This document shows, in pieces, positions 23,969 through 35,342 of a stretch of 64,000 nt of DNA; the stretch's first letter is position 1; each line of letters begins with the position of its first letter. The notes beneath the pieces were generated by a model, which saw nothing but the letters and a program-made list of their open reading frames with translations, searched no databases and was not told the DNA's origin. The DNA is taken from the NCBI GenBank assembly GCA_916613615.1, contig OU744727.1, positions 3,130,593 through 3,194,592 of the forward strand. Direction: 5' to 3'. The position numbers were made by a program, and so were the translations under genes. This stretch comes from Steromphala cineraria. Its lineage: Eukaryota > Mollusca > Gastropoda > Trochida > Trochidae.

Positions 23969-24380
23969 AGCAAAACAGTTGGACCTGTTACTGTATGTTG
24001 TTATTATCATTATGTTGTTACTTCTTGCTTGCTGTTTTCCTCAGTTACGTACTGTGTGCATTAAGTGCTATCATTGATTCTGTTGTTGAGAGAATTGAGA
24101 AATAAAGATTCAGAGATGAATTTCGTACATGTTGTTTTTACAAATGTCCTTAGTTTAACATCTGTTTGTAATGAATGATAATTAGGTATCATATTTGCTT
24201 CTTGGAGAAATAAAGGATAATAATTATTAGGTTCGAAAAGGAGAAGCACTTTCATATATCTATTCCACTTTTCTTGATGAGAATGTCACAGTTTTATAGA
24301 GATAGGTGTTTTCCAGAGGTATTGGCCAAGAGAAACAAACTTCAATCATTTCAACTGCATCCGTTGTAACTGCTGTATTT

Positions 24381-25809
24381 GGTTTAAAGATATTTTTATT
24401 CATTAAAGAATCCGGTTCGGTAAACAAGCAAATCTTTGCTTATCTGAATACCTCACCGGTGCAAAACATGATAAACAAAATACACAAGAACTAGGCATAA
24501 GTCAAAACAAAGAAATTCAGAACATGAAAAATCTATGTTACAAAACTAGGTGACATTTTGCCAGCAGTTGCTTTTCCAGCAGATATCTCCATTTTATGAT
24601 GTTTTATCAAATCGCTTGCTCTTGCAGATAAAATGATGTAAAGACTTTATGATATTTTAATTTTCTTCATTACTATTAGGGGGTATCCCGTACAACACAG
24701 TATCGAGGCTGTGGCCATAAACGTAGAAGTAAGCATTATTTCTTATATCTGTATAGCGCTTACATATGAATAAATAATGAATTACGTCTTCTTTTGCATA
24801 TCCACAGGCGCATTCTGTGTTAGTGAATATATATCTATTAACTTTATCTGCGTTTAGATCACTGCAACCAAGTTTTAGGCGGCTGTGAACAATCTGACAG
24901 AATCTGCTGCCGTAATTTAAATCTAGATAATTAACTGTTTGAACTCTGGTCAAAAGCAATTTGAATTCATCGATGGTGTTGGCATTTGTGACGTGATCAG
25001 GTAACGAATTCCACATTTTAATTGTGTCTGGTAAGAACGATTTGTCATAAAGGTTTGTCCTACAGTTTATAGTTTTTATCTTAGAGCTATTTCTCAGGTT
25101 GTATTGACTATTTGCAGAGACATTTTGTGGAACTAAGTCGCATAAGTAATCAGGGGCGAGGTGTTTGTACATTTTGTAAAAATTGATCAGCTTGATATTG
25201 CGCCTTCTTTCAATTAAAGGTTTAAAATTAGTTTCAATGTATAATTGTTCATGGCTTGTGCCTCGAACTGCACCGCATGTGGTACGAAGCGCATCTAAAT
25301 GTAGTCTTTCAAGGAGAAGATTTTGATCATGTGTAGAGTTGTCCCAAATGTGACAACAATAGTCAAAAATCGGCATCACATATGATTTATACATTGTTTC
25401 AAGCGTTTTTCTTGAAAGACGATATGTGAAACTTCGCAGACAGTTGATCATCGGACTTACTTTGTCAACAATTTCATCAATTTGACTTTTCCAAGAACAA
25501 TTACTCTGAAGAGTTATGCCAAGATGTTTATGGTTTTGAACTTCTTGTATCGGAGTCTGATTAATGTACAAGGTTGGAATATGATTACTTTTATGCTTAG
25601 TAGAAAAGTTTACAGTTTCTGTTTTCTGAGGATTAAAATTAACCTGCCACTTTTTCGCCCAGATTGATATTCGGTTTAAATCATCATTAAGGCAAAAGGC
25701 GGCCTCGTCACGATCGTCTACTATAACATATATTGATGTGTCAACTGCAAAAAGGCGAATATGACTTTTTATGCCATCAACTAAATCGTTGATATATATG
25801 ATGAAAACT
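24381..25809 (-). mobile_element. 5'-truncated non-LTR retrotransposon fragment (copy 2 of 3)
   Basis: Same element, same truncation point and same insertion site in the spacer as the copy at 10.7 kb, so it arose by array duplication rather than a second insertion. The remaining polymerase frame (about 25806 down to 24657) is still open, but the catalytic box reads FAVD instead of FADD (A-to-T at about 25745), which removes a metal-binding aspartate. Other substitutions are few. Confidence 0.9.
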
Positions 25810-26553
25810 AGCAATAACCTTTTTTGTCACCTAGTGCAATCTATCGATGGTTTAAGTGGAGCATATGTGTAAAAGTGACTGAAACCCACATAAAATATAA
25901 CCTTGTGCTGCATACAATGCCAATATGCAATCTTATAAAATTCGAACTTTTGAAAGATTTAGGTGAATTAAGATGAGATGTATAAATATTCATGTATGCG
26001 ACAGGTATTAAGATATATTGATAGCCTTTACATTTTAAAATGTCACTAGTTTAACATCTATTTTTTTAACTCGTGTTACTCGTATTGTAAGTGCGTGTAA
26101 ATGTTACGATTTTTTATCATTGTTATAAGGCATGTTTTTTCTGAACATTACTGCTCTTCATACGTTTTATACATATATACTGAAAACAGTCATCAATTTA
26201 TTTCCTTAATGCTTTACTTCGCCATCTGATTGGATGGTTGATTGGATTAGTTGTAAACTGGTAGGATTGTAGATGACAGTGTTAATTGATTGTTTGTTTA
26301 AGTAAATGATACACTGTGTCACATTGTGTGATAAGACTAATTGATGATTTGATCAATCATGCCCTATCAATTTGAGAACTGTCAACAGTTCTTGATGCAT
26401 GACTCCTGATATGTCAATAACAATGAGATTAAGCTGTCATGTTATACCACATATAATCACTGAGATCTAAGAAACAAACCATTCACGGTTGACTTTTGTA
26501 CTTGCATTAACCAGAGTAATCATTTTACAACATCATTTGCAATATTCATCAAA

Positions 26554-27144
26554 ATGGTTCGACAACGCTTTAGACCTTTAGTTGATTATGAACTCGATGA
26601 GAGTTTCAACTCCCTCACAGAAAGCATTACTGATGAGAGTTACCTGCCTTTGGTTGATTACTCAATGGATGAGAGTAGTTTCGTCCAAGAAGACAATAAA
26701 CATCACACCAGCAACGTCCTTGATCAAACCCTTGAAAGTCTCAAATCTCATCTTGTAGCAATGAACACGACGATCAACGAGGACATGTGTTGCCGTCTCA
26801 GACGTCGTGTGCAACTGGGAGAGCAGAAGAAGATTCAGCAGAGAAGAGTTTCCTTGATTCTTGAGACCGAGAAGAACCAGGAAGAGGAGAGAAAGGTCAA
26901 GGTGATCCAGAACGTTACCAAGGTTACCAAAAGATGTTCCAAGAAGCTATCTTGTGCTCCTTTTGACTCAGACTTCTTCAGAAGATTCAGTCCAAGTCGC
27001 ACGAGTCTGAGAGGACCAGCCAAAAGAAGACCTCTGAAGAAGTTGCCTTGTCCTCTGAAGTTGAGCAAGATGACTCCAAGAAGACAGTCTGCCATCGATT
27101 ACCTGTTGTTCAGCGAGAGACTGTGCTTCAAACCAGCTGAGTGA
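26554..27144 (+). CDS. Array protein copy 14 (196 aa)
   Basis: Intact copy with three adjacent changes, A44V, I45Q and D46E (SSFVQEDNKHH), shared only with copy 15. They result from a cluster of substitutions (GCCATAGAC to GTCCAAGAA). TATA-like box at 26452-26457, AATAAA at 27277-27282. Its downstream spacer is split by the 2.8-kb TTAA element. Confidence 0.82.
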   Translation: MVRQRFRPLVDYELDESFNSLTESITDESYLPLVDYSMDESSFVQEDNKHHTSNVLDQTLESLKSHLVAMNTTINEDMCCRLRRRVQLGEQKKIQQRRVSLILETEKNQEEERKVKVIQNVTKVTKRCSKKLSCAPFDSDFFRRFSPSRTSLRGPAKRRPLKKLPCPLKLSKMTPRRQSAIDYLLFSERLCFKPAE

Positions 27145-27759
27145 AGCAAAACAGTTGGACCTATGACTGTATGTTGTTATAATCATTATGTTGTTACTTC
27201 TTGCTTGCTGTTTTCCTCAGTTACGTACTGTGTGCATTAAGTGCTATCATTGATTCTGTTGTTGAGAGAATCGAGAAATAAAGATTCAGAGATGAATTTC
27301 GTACATGTTGTTTTTACAAATGTCCTTAGTTTAACATCTGTTTGTAATGAATGATAATTAGGTATCATATTTGCTTCTTGGAGAAATAAAGTATAATAAT
27401 TATTTAGGTTCGAAAAGGAGAAGCACTTTTATATATCTATTCCACTTTTCTTGATGAGAATGTCACAGTTTTATAGAGGTAGGTGTATTCCAGAGGTATT
27501 GGCCAAGAGAAACAAACTTCATTCATTCCAACTGCATCCGTTGTAACTGCTGTATTTCAGCAATAACCTTTTTTGACACCTAGTGCAATCTATCGATGGT
27601 TAAGTGGAGCATATGTGTAAAAGTGACTGAAACCCACATAAAATATAACCTTGTGCTGCATACAATGCCAATATGCAATCTTATAAAATTCGAACTTTTG
27701 AAAGATTTAGGTGAATTAAGATGAGATGTATAAATATTCATGTATGCGACAGGTATTAA

Positions 27760-30576
27760 AGAGGGTCTGCGGCTAGGGCTGTACTCGTGTATAAGACCAC
27801 TCGGGTCAGCCTGCCTGCTAACGAGCTTCGCTGCTGAGACGGTGAGCTGAGAAGGGTGTAGGCTTCGCTTCTCAGCGGGGGATTTCCCCCGCGCGAGTCG
27901 AGATTTGTTGATAATATGAGAGGGTCGTCATTCTGTAGCAGCAATGTCAACTGACTCCCCAATGGTGGCCGTAAATATGAAAGAATTCATTTGAGTGCAT
28001 AATGAAAAGGGACTTGTCCTGATGCCAAATTGACAATGCAATGCATACATCGCTTTACGACCAAGATCAAACTAAGGCTATTAGCAATTTACTAACATTT
28101 CAATATTTGCCATACATCTTCCCGATACTCAAATATTTGAACAATGTAGATGTTTTAAGTAACTTGTCATTTATTAGCAAAATGATGGAAAAGAAAATTA
28201 ACAATGGATTCATTTCGAACATAATAAATACTGCAGAGCTCCATATAAGCTGCGTTTTTGCGAATTATACGCAAAGGAAAAGTCAAACTACGCAAGAAAA
28301 ATAATTGTCTGCGTCCTATAGAAAAGCACTAAATATTGCTGTTTACGCTACTCACAAATAACAGTGCATATTTACCCAATACAACTCAATCAGTTTGCGT
28401 ATCCTTCCAATTACACCAATCGAAATGGCTACGAGAAGATCTCAATTTTGAAGACACTGATACAAAATTAAAAACGGTGGCCTTGCTATAAAAAGATCAC
28501 TCAAAATTCGGGTAATATACCTACATAGTCAAAAGCTTATTTGGAGCTTTGAAATACACAATATATTAGGCTATCCGGTGCTGAATTCCTTTATCAGTCT
28601 AGAAGTCCTCTCATGCATGCAAAGACCGGCAGTTCTAAATAACATGTGTTATCTAATAGGTTATAATTAATCAGTCAGCCACAATAAAGCACAGCTGTCC
28701 TCAGAACAGGAAATGATCGGTCATATCAATTAACATAACGTAACATCAATTATGTTTATAGTACTTACAAGGTCTGGTTCAAACAATCACTGCAATCTCG
28801 TTCCACCTCCCTGGCTGCAGTTGACGAGCAGGAATAAACAAAAGATATATGTCGGTGTCATTGACCACCATAATTTTAAACCGTAAATAAATCACCCCCC
28901 CCCCCCACCCCCCCACCCCCGTCTTCCTGCTGAAGATCGAGTTCTATCAGCGAAAGACATGTGACTGGATTCCAAATCGGTCAAACTTGTGGTCGCCCCA
29001 GCATTTGTATTTATAAGATGAAAAAGTAATACTTTCGGAAAACTAGTTGATTATAATACAGAAGAATTAGAAAGAAATGTTTTTTTGTGGGTTTGGTTGT
29101 CAACTTATAGCTCAAGATAAAATAAACGAGGCGGAATTCCTCCATTTTGGTTACCAACATGATGTAAAGTGTAAATGTCCCATTACATTATTATCTCGGT
29201 ATTTACTGTAGGGTGTTATATTCAGTTCAGCTCATCACTACATTACTAATGTTTACCCACCTAAAGCCGTGGCCATATAACCAGGTTGCTCCCCCCCCCC
29301 CGGTTTGTGTGAACACAATCACAGAATAATAATTATTGTTACAATAAAATGTTAAAATATGTTATGTGCACCGAATAATGTGTGTACATCCGACGGCACA
29401 GGTCGGATCGTATCTGTTGAAGCAATTTGTCCGAGAGAATACAGGCTCGATTATGATATCTGAACATAACAGCAGCTAACATGTAGCATGTATAGTTATA
29501 GGAATCATTTTACAATTTTTTCCAGACGTCCATTCTTTTCACAATCAGTGTATATGAATTGCATTTGCCTTTAAATAGTAAATGATTACACAATATAAAG
29601 AACCTTTCAAAATACACATTTCAATAATGTGTGTTCATTTGATAATTCTTAAAAAAAATGTGTAGAAATTTTGTTTTGACATGATAAGTATGTTTCTAAT
29701 ACAGCAACAAAATTTGAATAAAAATATCCATGACAGTTTTCTTCCCTGCTATATAAAAAGTAGGATCGTTGTAAAACATTTTAGGTTGAATTGAAATTAT
29801 CTCAGCTTGAAGTACATTATTCAAATAAATGTATTTGACTAATATTAAATAAATGCCATTAGATTTACATCATAATGCGCATAAAAATGTAAATTTTATG
29901 TATATCTGTTCCCGTCGTTCCCTAGGTAACCAATGGAAATTTAAGTTAAATTATGATATTGTAGCCCAAATTTTTCTTCATAAATGCGTTTTATACTAGT
30001 TTACGATAGCAATTAAAACTATTTAGACTACACTATAATAACTAATAGTCAATGGAAATATCGTAAAGCGGCGAATTCTTTTTGAATTATGTACTGTACC
30101 TGCACTGACACATGCACCTTTGCAACTGTTCATAAATGTTGATTTTGAAGCGTCTCTTCTCGTGACCGTTTCCCGAATACCACGCATTTTTGCCGAGTCT
30201 GACCCCCTCCCAATTTCTCAAGAGTTTGGCGAAAATTCAAAAACGGGTTCATAATTATACACCTTTGACGCTTTTAAGTATTTCGAAATTAAACTCATGA
30301 TCACTGTCAAAGTTATTGAGATGACTCAATCTTGATTGAATAATCTCCTGTGTACTCATAAAAGATTACACATAGCAACTCATTGTCTAAGAGCTGATTC
30401 AATCAATCGACGACAATTAACCCTATCAAGCCCCTTGCGATGACGAGCTCTAAGCTCCTTACCGCGTTGGTTTTCATTAGCGCTGCGCTGAGCTGAGCTA
30501 GCCGACTTGCTAACGAGCTAACGAAGCCTCAGTCGATAAGTATGAGACACATTTTTATCCTCGACGTAGTCCCGCT
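27760..30576. mobile_element. 2.8-kb DNA element with TTAA target duplication
   Basis: Inserted in a spacer whose uninterrupted form reads GGTATTAAGATATATT; here TTAA occurs on both sides (27756-27759 and 30577-30580), an exact TTAA duplication typical of piggyBac-type elements. The ends form an imperfect inverted repeat: AGAGGGTCTGCGGCTAGG at the left against AGCGGGACTACGTCGAGG from the right end, 13 of 18 matching. GC-rich subterminal segments share GCTAACGAGCT. The interior is AT-rich, with no frame above about 90 codons and no recognisable transposase, so it looks non-autonomous. It contains C-tracts at 28895-28920 and 29291-29301. Confidence 0.8.
28895..28920. repeat. Interrupted C-tract (C12-A-C7-A-C5)
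   Basis: Homopolymeric C runs within the TTAA element; the minus strand has matching G runs able in principle to form a G-quadruplex. A second uninterrupted run of 11 C lies at 29291-29301. Confidence 0.9.
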
Positions 30577-31122
30577 TTAAGATATATTGATAGCCTTTAC
30601 ATTTTAAAATGTCACTAGTTTAACATCTATTTTTTTAACTCGTGTTACTCGTATTGTAAGTGCGTGTAAATGTTACGATTTTTTATCATTGTTATAAGGC
30701 ATGTTTTTTCTGAACATTACTGCTCTTCATACGTTTTATACATATATACTGAAAACAGTTATCAATTTATTTCCTTAATGCTTTACTTCGCCATCTGATT
30801 GGATGGTTGATTGGATTAGTTGTAAACTGGTAGGATTGTAGATGACAGTGTTAATTGATTGTTTGTTTAAGTAAATGATACACTGTGTCACATTGTGTGA
30901 TAAGACTAATTGATGATTTGATTAATCATGCCCTATCAATTTGAGAACTGTCAACAGTTCTTGATGCATGACTCCTGATATGTCAATAACAATGAGATTA
31001 AGCTGTCATGTTATACCACATATAATCACTGAGATCTAAGATACAAACCATTCACGGTTGACTTTTGTACTTGCATTAACCAGAGTAATCATTTTACAAC
31101 ATCATTTGCAATATTCATCAAA

Positions 31123-31713
31123 ATGGTTCGACAACGCTTTAGACCTTTGGTTGATTATGAACTCGATGAGAGTTTCAACTCCCTCACAGAAAGCATTACT
31201 GATGAGAGTTACCTGCCTTTGGTTGATTACTCAATGGATGAGAGTAGTTTCGTCCAAGAAGACAATAAACATCACACCAGCAACGTCCTTGATCAAACCC
31301 TTGAAAGTCTCAAATCTCATCTTGTAGCAATGAACACGACGATCAACGAGGACATGTGTTGCCGTCTCAGACGTCGTGTGCAACTGGGAGAGCAGAAGAA
31401 GATTCAACAGAGAAGAGTTTCCTTGATTCTTGAGACCGAGAAGAACCAGGAAGAGGAGAGGAAGGTCAAGGTGATCCAGAACGTTACCAAGGTTACCAAA
31501 AGATGTTCCAAGAAGCTATCTTGTGCTCCTTTTGACTCAGACTTCTTCAGAAGATTCAGTCCAAGTCGCACGAGTCTGAGAGGACCAGCCAAAAGAAGAC
31601 CTCTGAAGAAGTTGCCTTGTCCTCTGAAGTTGAGCAAGATGACTCCAAGAAGACAGTCTGCCATCGATTACCTGTTGTTCAGCGAGAGACTGTGCTTCAA
31701 ACCAGCTGAGTGA
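31123..31713 (+). CDS. Array protein copy 15 (196 aa), last 1.75-kb-type copy
   Basis: Intact copy with the same VQE triplet (44-46) as copy 14. TATA-like box at 31021-31026. The poly(A) hexamer is changed to AATACA (31846-31851), a weaker variant, so 3'-end formation may differ. Its downstream spacer contains the third, shortened LINE fragment and leads into the pseudogene copy. Confidence 0.8.
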   Translation: MVRQRFRPLVDYELDESFNSLTESITDESYLPLVDYSMDESSFVQEDNKHHTSNVLDQTLESLKSHLVAMNTTINEDMCCRLRRRVQLGEQKKIQQRRVSLILETEKNQEEERKVKVIQNVTKVTKRCSKKLSCAPFDSDFFRRFSPSRTSLRGPAKRRPLKKLPCPLKLSKMTPRRQSAIDYLLFSERLCFKPAE

Positions 31714-32126
31714 AGCAAAACAGTTGGACCTGTTACTGTATGTTGTTATTATCATTATGTTGTTACTTCTTGCTTGCTGTTTTCCTCAGTTACGTACTGT
31801 GTGCATTAAGTGCTAACATTGATTCTGTTGTTGAGAGAATTGAGAAATACAGATTCAGAGATGAATTTCGTACATGTTGTTTTTACAAATGTCCTTAGTT
31901 TAACATCTGTTTGTAATGAATGATAATTAGGTATCATATTTGCTTCTTGGAGAAATAAAGGATAATAATTATTTAGGTTCGAAAAGGAGAAGCACTTTCA
32001 TATATCTATTCCACTTTTCTTGATGAGAATGTCACAGTTTTATAGAGGTAGGTGTTTTCCAGAGGTATTGGCCAAGAGAAACAAACTTCAATCATTTCAA
32101 CTGCATCCGTTGTAACTGCTGTATTT

Positions 32127-32630
32127 GGTTTAAACATATTTTTATTCATTAAAGAATCCGGTTCGGTAAACAAGCAAATCTTTGCTTTTCTGAATACCTC
32201 ACCGGTACAAAACATGATAAACAAAATACACAAGAACTAGACATAAGTCAAAACAAAGAAATTCAGAACATGAAAAATCTATGTTACAAAACTAGGTGAC
32301 ATTTTGCCAGCAGTTGCTTTTCCAGCAGATATCTCCATTTTATGATGTTTTATCAAATCGCTTGCTCTTGCAGATAAAATGATGTAAAGACTTTATGATA
32401 TTTTAATTTTCTTCGTTACTATTAGGGAGTATCCCGTACAACACAGTATCGAGGCTGTGGCCATAAACGTAGAAGTAAGCATTATTTCTTATATCTGTAT
32501 AGCGCTTACATATGAATAAATAATGAATTACGTCTTCTTTTGCATATCCACAGGCGCATTCTGTGTTAGTGGATATATATCTATTAACTTTATCTGCGTT
32601 TAGATCACTGCAACCAAGTTTTAGGCGGCT
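32127..32630 (-). mobile_element. Shortened LINE fragment (copy 3 of 3), fused to array promoter region
   Basis: Same left junction (CTGTATTT/GGTTTAAAC) as the other two LINE fragments, but the element stops after about 0.5 kb at GGCGGCTGT and passes directly into the promoter-proximal spacer (GTAAATGATACACTG). Only the last about 75 codons, with the C-x-C...H...C motif, remain. A deletion using 2-bp GT microhomology joins element and spacer and removes about 0.5 kb of spacer. Confidence 0.88.
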
Positions 32631-32869
32631 GTAAATGATACACTGTGTCACATTGTGTGATAAGACTAATTGATGATTTGATCAATCATGCCCTATCAAT
32701 TTGAGAACTGTCAACAGTTCTTGATGCATGACTCCTGATATGTCAATAACAATGAGATTAAGCTGTCATGTTATACCACATATAATCACTGAGATTCAAG
32801 CAAATACAAAACATTCACCGTTTAATTTGGGGAAAGTTGTCACACCTTTCTGTCGCAATATTCATCAAC

Positions 32870-33388
32870 ATGGCTGGACAACACTTCAGACCTTTGGTTG
32901 ATTATGACCTCGATTAGAGCTTCAACTCCCTGACTTAAAGCATTACTGATGACAGTTACGTCCTTGATCAAACCCTAGAAAGTCTCAAATCTCATCTTGT
33001 AGCAATGAACACGACGCTCAACGAGGACATGTGTTGCCGTCTCAGACGTCGTGTGCAACTGGGAGAGCAGAAGAAGATTCAGCAGAGAAGAGTTTCCTTG
33101 ATTCTTGAGACCGAGAAGAACCAGGAAGAGGAGAGGAAGGTCAAGGTCATCCACAACGTTACCAAGGTTACCAAAAGATGTTCCAAGAAGCTACCTTGTG
33201 CTCCTTTTGACTCAGACTTCTTCAGAAGATTCAGTCCAAGTCGCACGAGTCTGAGAGGACCAGCCAAAAGAAGACCTCTGAAGAAGTTGCCTTGTCCTCT
33301 GAAGTTGAGCAAGATGACTCCGAGAAGACAGTCTGCTATCGATTACCTGTTGTTCAGCGAGAGACTGTGCTTCAAACCAGCTGAGTGA
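32870..33388 (+). pseudogene. Array protein pseudogene (unit A)
   Basis: Diverged copy starting MAGQHFRPLVDY, like copy 16. Codon 16 is TAG (32915-32917) and codon 23 is TAA (32936-32938), where functional copies have Glu. A 72-bp in-frame deletion removes residues 31-54, including the second PLVDY motif, with AC microhomology at the break. From residue 70 on the frame is intact to the normal stop and nearly identical to functional copies. An ATG at 33005 could in principle start a 127-residue C-terminal fragment. The TATA region is kept (CATATAATC), but the leader is rearranged after GAGATTCAAGC. Poly(A) signal ATTAAA at 33494-33499. Confidence 0.92.
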
Positions 33389-34022
33389 AGCAAAACAGTT
33401 GGACCTATTACTGTATGTTGTTATTATCGTTACATTGTTACCTGTTGCTTGCTGTTGGTGCTATCATTGATGTTGATGTTGAGAAAATTGAGAATTAAAT
33501 TTGTTCCAAAAAATATAGTATTTGTTGTTTCTTCAAATTTCTTTTCACCTTAAAACTTCTCCTAACATTCAGATGAGAACATTTTGCAAAGGATACCATC
33601 CCTTTATCATAAAACGTACGATTTGCAACAGATTTGTTAAAGACAATTGATTTATAGTCGGATGTATCATTTCGGTAGAAGGTGAACCTTCCTGACTGAC
33701 AGTTGTAGCCTAACTTTGGTTGACAATTTATGAGATCAATTCCTTCGAGCAAACCCCTATAGCTGGGTCATCTCAGGACATGCTCAAATGTTAAATTATA
33801 GCAATGACTTAGACGACATATAGATTATGTGTTGAGATAAGCTAAGGCAATATTGAGGATTGTCAACTTCAACAAGGAGAACACGACAAAATTTTCTAGG
33901 ACTTGTCACGTATCCATCTGTTTTGGAATCTAATGTGGATCCAGTAACGTACTACTTGGAGAAACTTAACACCATGAATAAGTCTGATATTGATAACTTC
34001 TTGTTTAACGAATAAGCTCGTT

Positions 34023-34136
34023 TCAAACAAGCCAAGGGGGGTTTCTTCTAATAAACAATTCAGTCTCCATAGCTGACTTTTCAATACTTCTCTGTGCAAG
34101 CTCTGCAGCGTCCTGCACCTGAACTTTCCAGTCAGT
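34023..34136 (-). other. Possible fossil exon conserved in long units
   Basis: A minus-strand frame of about 37 codons reads KVQVQDAAELAQRSIEKS and onward to a stop. Corresponding frames occur in unit B (about 40200-40313) and partly in unit C, with mixed synonymous and non-synonymous differences. It lacks an ATG and complete splice signals. A neighbouring minus-strand frame (about 33520-33752) is open in A, frameshifted by 10 bp in B and shortened in frame by 12 bp in C. These may be remnants of an unrelated gene or element caught in the unit; they may also be chance. Confidence 0.25.
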
Positions 34137-35010
34137 TTAGAATCAACGTCACAAGCCCTTAATGAACTAGTAATAGAAACAAACATATGTACAAATAACA
34201 GACAAAATAATATGGTTTATTGAAAAAAAAACTTTAATGAATTTCACCTATCTATAATGGTTTCCGTTCGGGCAATCAATGTTGATACTGAAAACACTCC
34301 CTTTTTAGAACCAGCAAAGTAAAAAAGACATATATAAATGCATATTATTTACTGATGTGTCAAATAAGAACAACTTTGTAACAATATCAAAAACTATTTC
34401 TTAAAACATCAGATATAACATTTAAAATCAATATCATTGACTCATGATTATGGGTTAAGTGCCGATGACTCTGCCACAAGTTTTAAGGGTCTCAAATAAT
34501 CAGCTTTAACACAACATTACAATTATCCCATGTGTTATAGTCTAAAATAGCCTGTTACATTATATCATAATGTGCTAACTGTGTACGTTTGAATTATCGG
34601 CGCATTATCATCCACGTAAGATGGAAGGTTGAAGACGAGTTGGCGACAAGACAGGGTCTGAGTGTGATGACAAGTGACTTACAGTTTCCTTTCCATCTGG
34701 TCTGCACTTGAATTGAAGAAAACATCCATGAATTAAGTTATGTCTCCTTGAGGGAAGGACGTTTTATCTTGAGATAGAATTATCTCTGTTCAGACTGTAG
34801 TAACATTTAAAAGAAGAATAGGTTATAAAAATATGGGAGATCATTTTCAGGTAAATGCCATTGTCATCTATTAATGTTGGAAGATTTTACATGAAAAATG
34901 CTGTGATATATATTCAAATGATAGTTAAACTATACTGTTAATCGTCGTCTAATGATTATTACCTTTCATGGTTTTATGTATAATAACCCTCTCCCAATAA
35001 TATTTACTTG

Positions 35011-35342
35011 AAAGGGGCAGTAGCACATTTTTGGGAAATTTTAGTTGTACGTTAATGCTAAATGTATTCTTTTGATAGTGTAAAAAATTTCATAACACAA
35101 ACCAATTATCCATAGTGAGAGAACAGAAACAGAGATTCAGAAAACGTCTGTTGGTGGCCATTTTGTGTGAAAACCTTTAATTAAATTTCTGTAAGAAAAC
35201 GGGATCGCATGGCTAAACCTTATATTATATATTTGATTTATTACTGCTTCATTTAGTTTAGATACATTGCCTCTTGGAACCATTTATTTTCATTTTCCTG
35301 ACATCACCTTATATTCCCCCTAAAACCTATTACTACCCCTTT
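35011..35342 (+). mobile_element. MITE, GGGGCAGTAGCAC family (unit A)
   Basis: About 330 bp bounded by AAAGGGGCAGTAGCACATTTT and a degenerate inverse TATTACTACCCCTTT. Its interior matches other family members (GGCCATTTTGTGTGAA, CGCATGGCTAAAC). It is present at the orthologous site in all three long units, so it predates their duplication. The flanking TTAA is eroded. Confidence 0.85.

Larger units (their letters stand above)
1..32126 (+). repeat. Tandem array of 1.75-kb gene-bearing units
   Basis: The sequence repeats head to tail with an ATG-to-ATG period of 1747 bp (copies 1-6) or 1748 bp (copies 7-12), once 1739 bp (copies 12 to 13). Larger spacings (3171, 3176 and 4569 bp) are fully explained by inserted elements. 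Each unit holds a spacer of about 1 kb, a TATA-like box, one 591-bp open reading frame and a poly(A) signal. The window begins just after the poly(A) region of a preceding unit, so the array continues to the left. Units differ by scattered substitutions and small indels, many shared by neighbouring units. Confidence 0.97.

Noticed and set aside
28041..28304. 87-codon frame inside the TTAA element as a transposase remnant
   Set aside because: No transposase motif (no DDD/DDE-like spacing visible) and too short to judge.
1..32126. CRISPR or simple satellite interpretation of the periodic repeats
   Set aside because: The period is 1.75 kb with a coding gene and eukaryotic signals; no short direct repeats with unique spacers.
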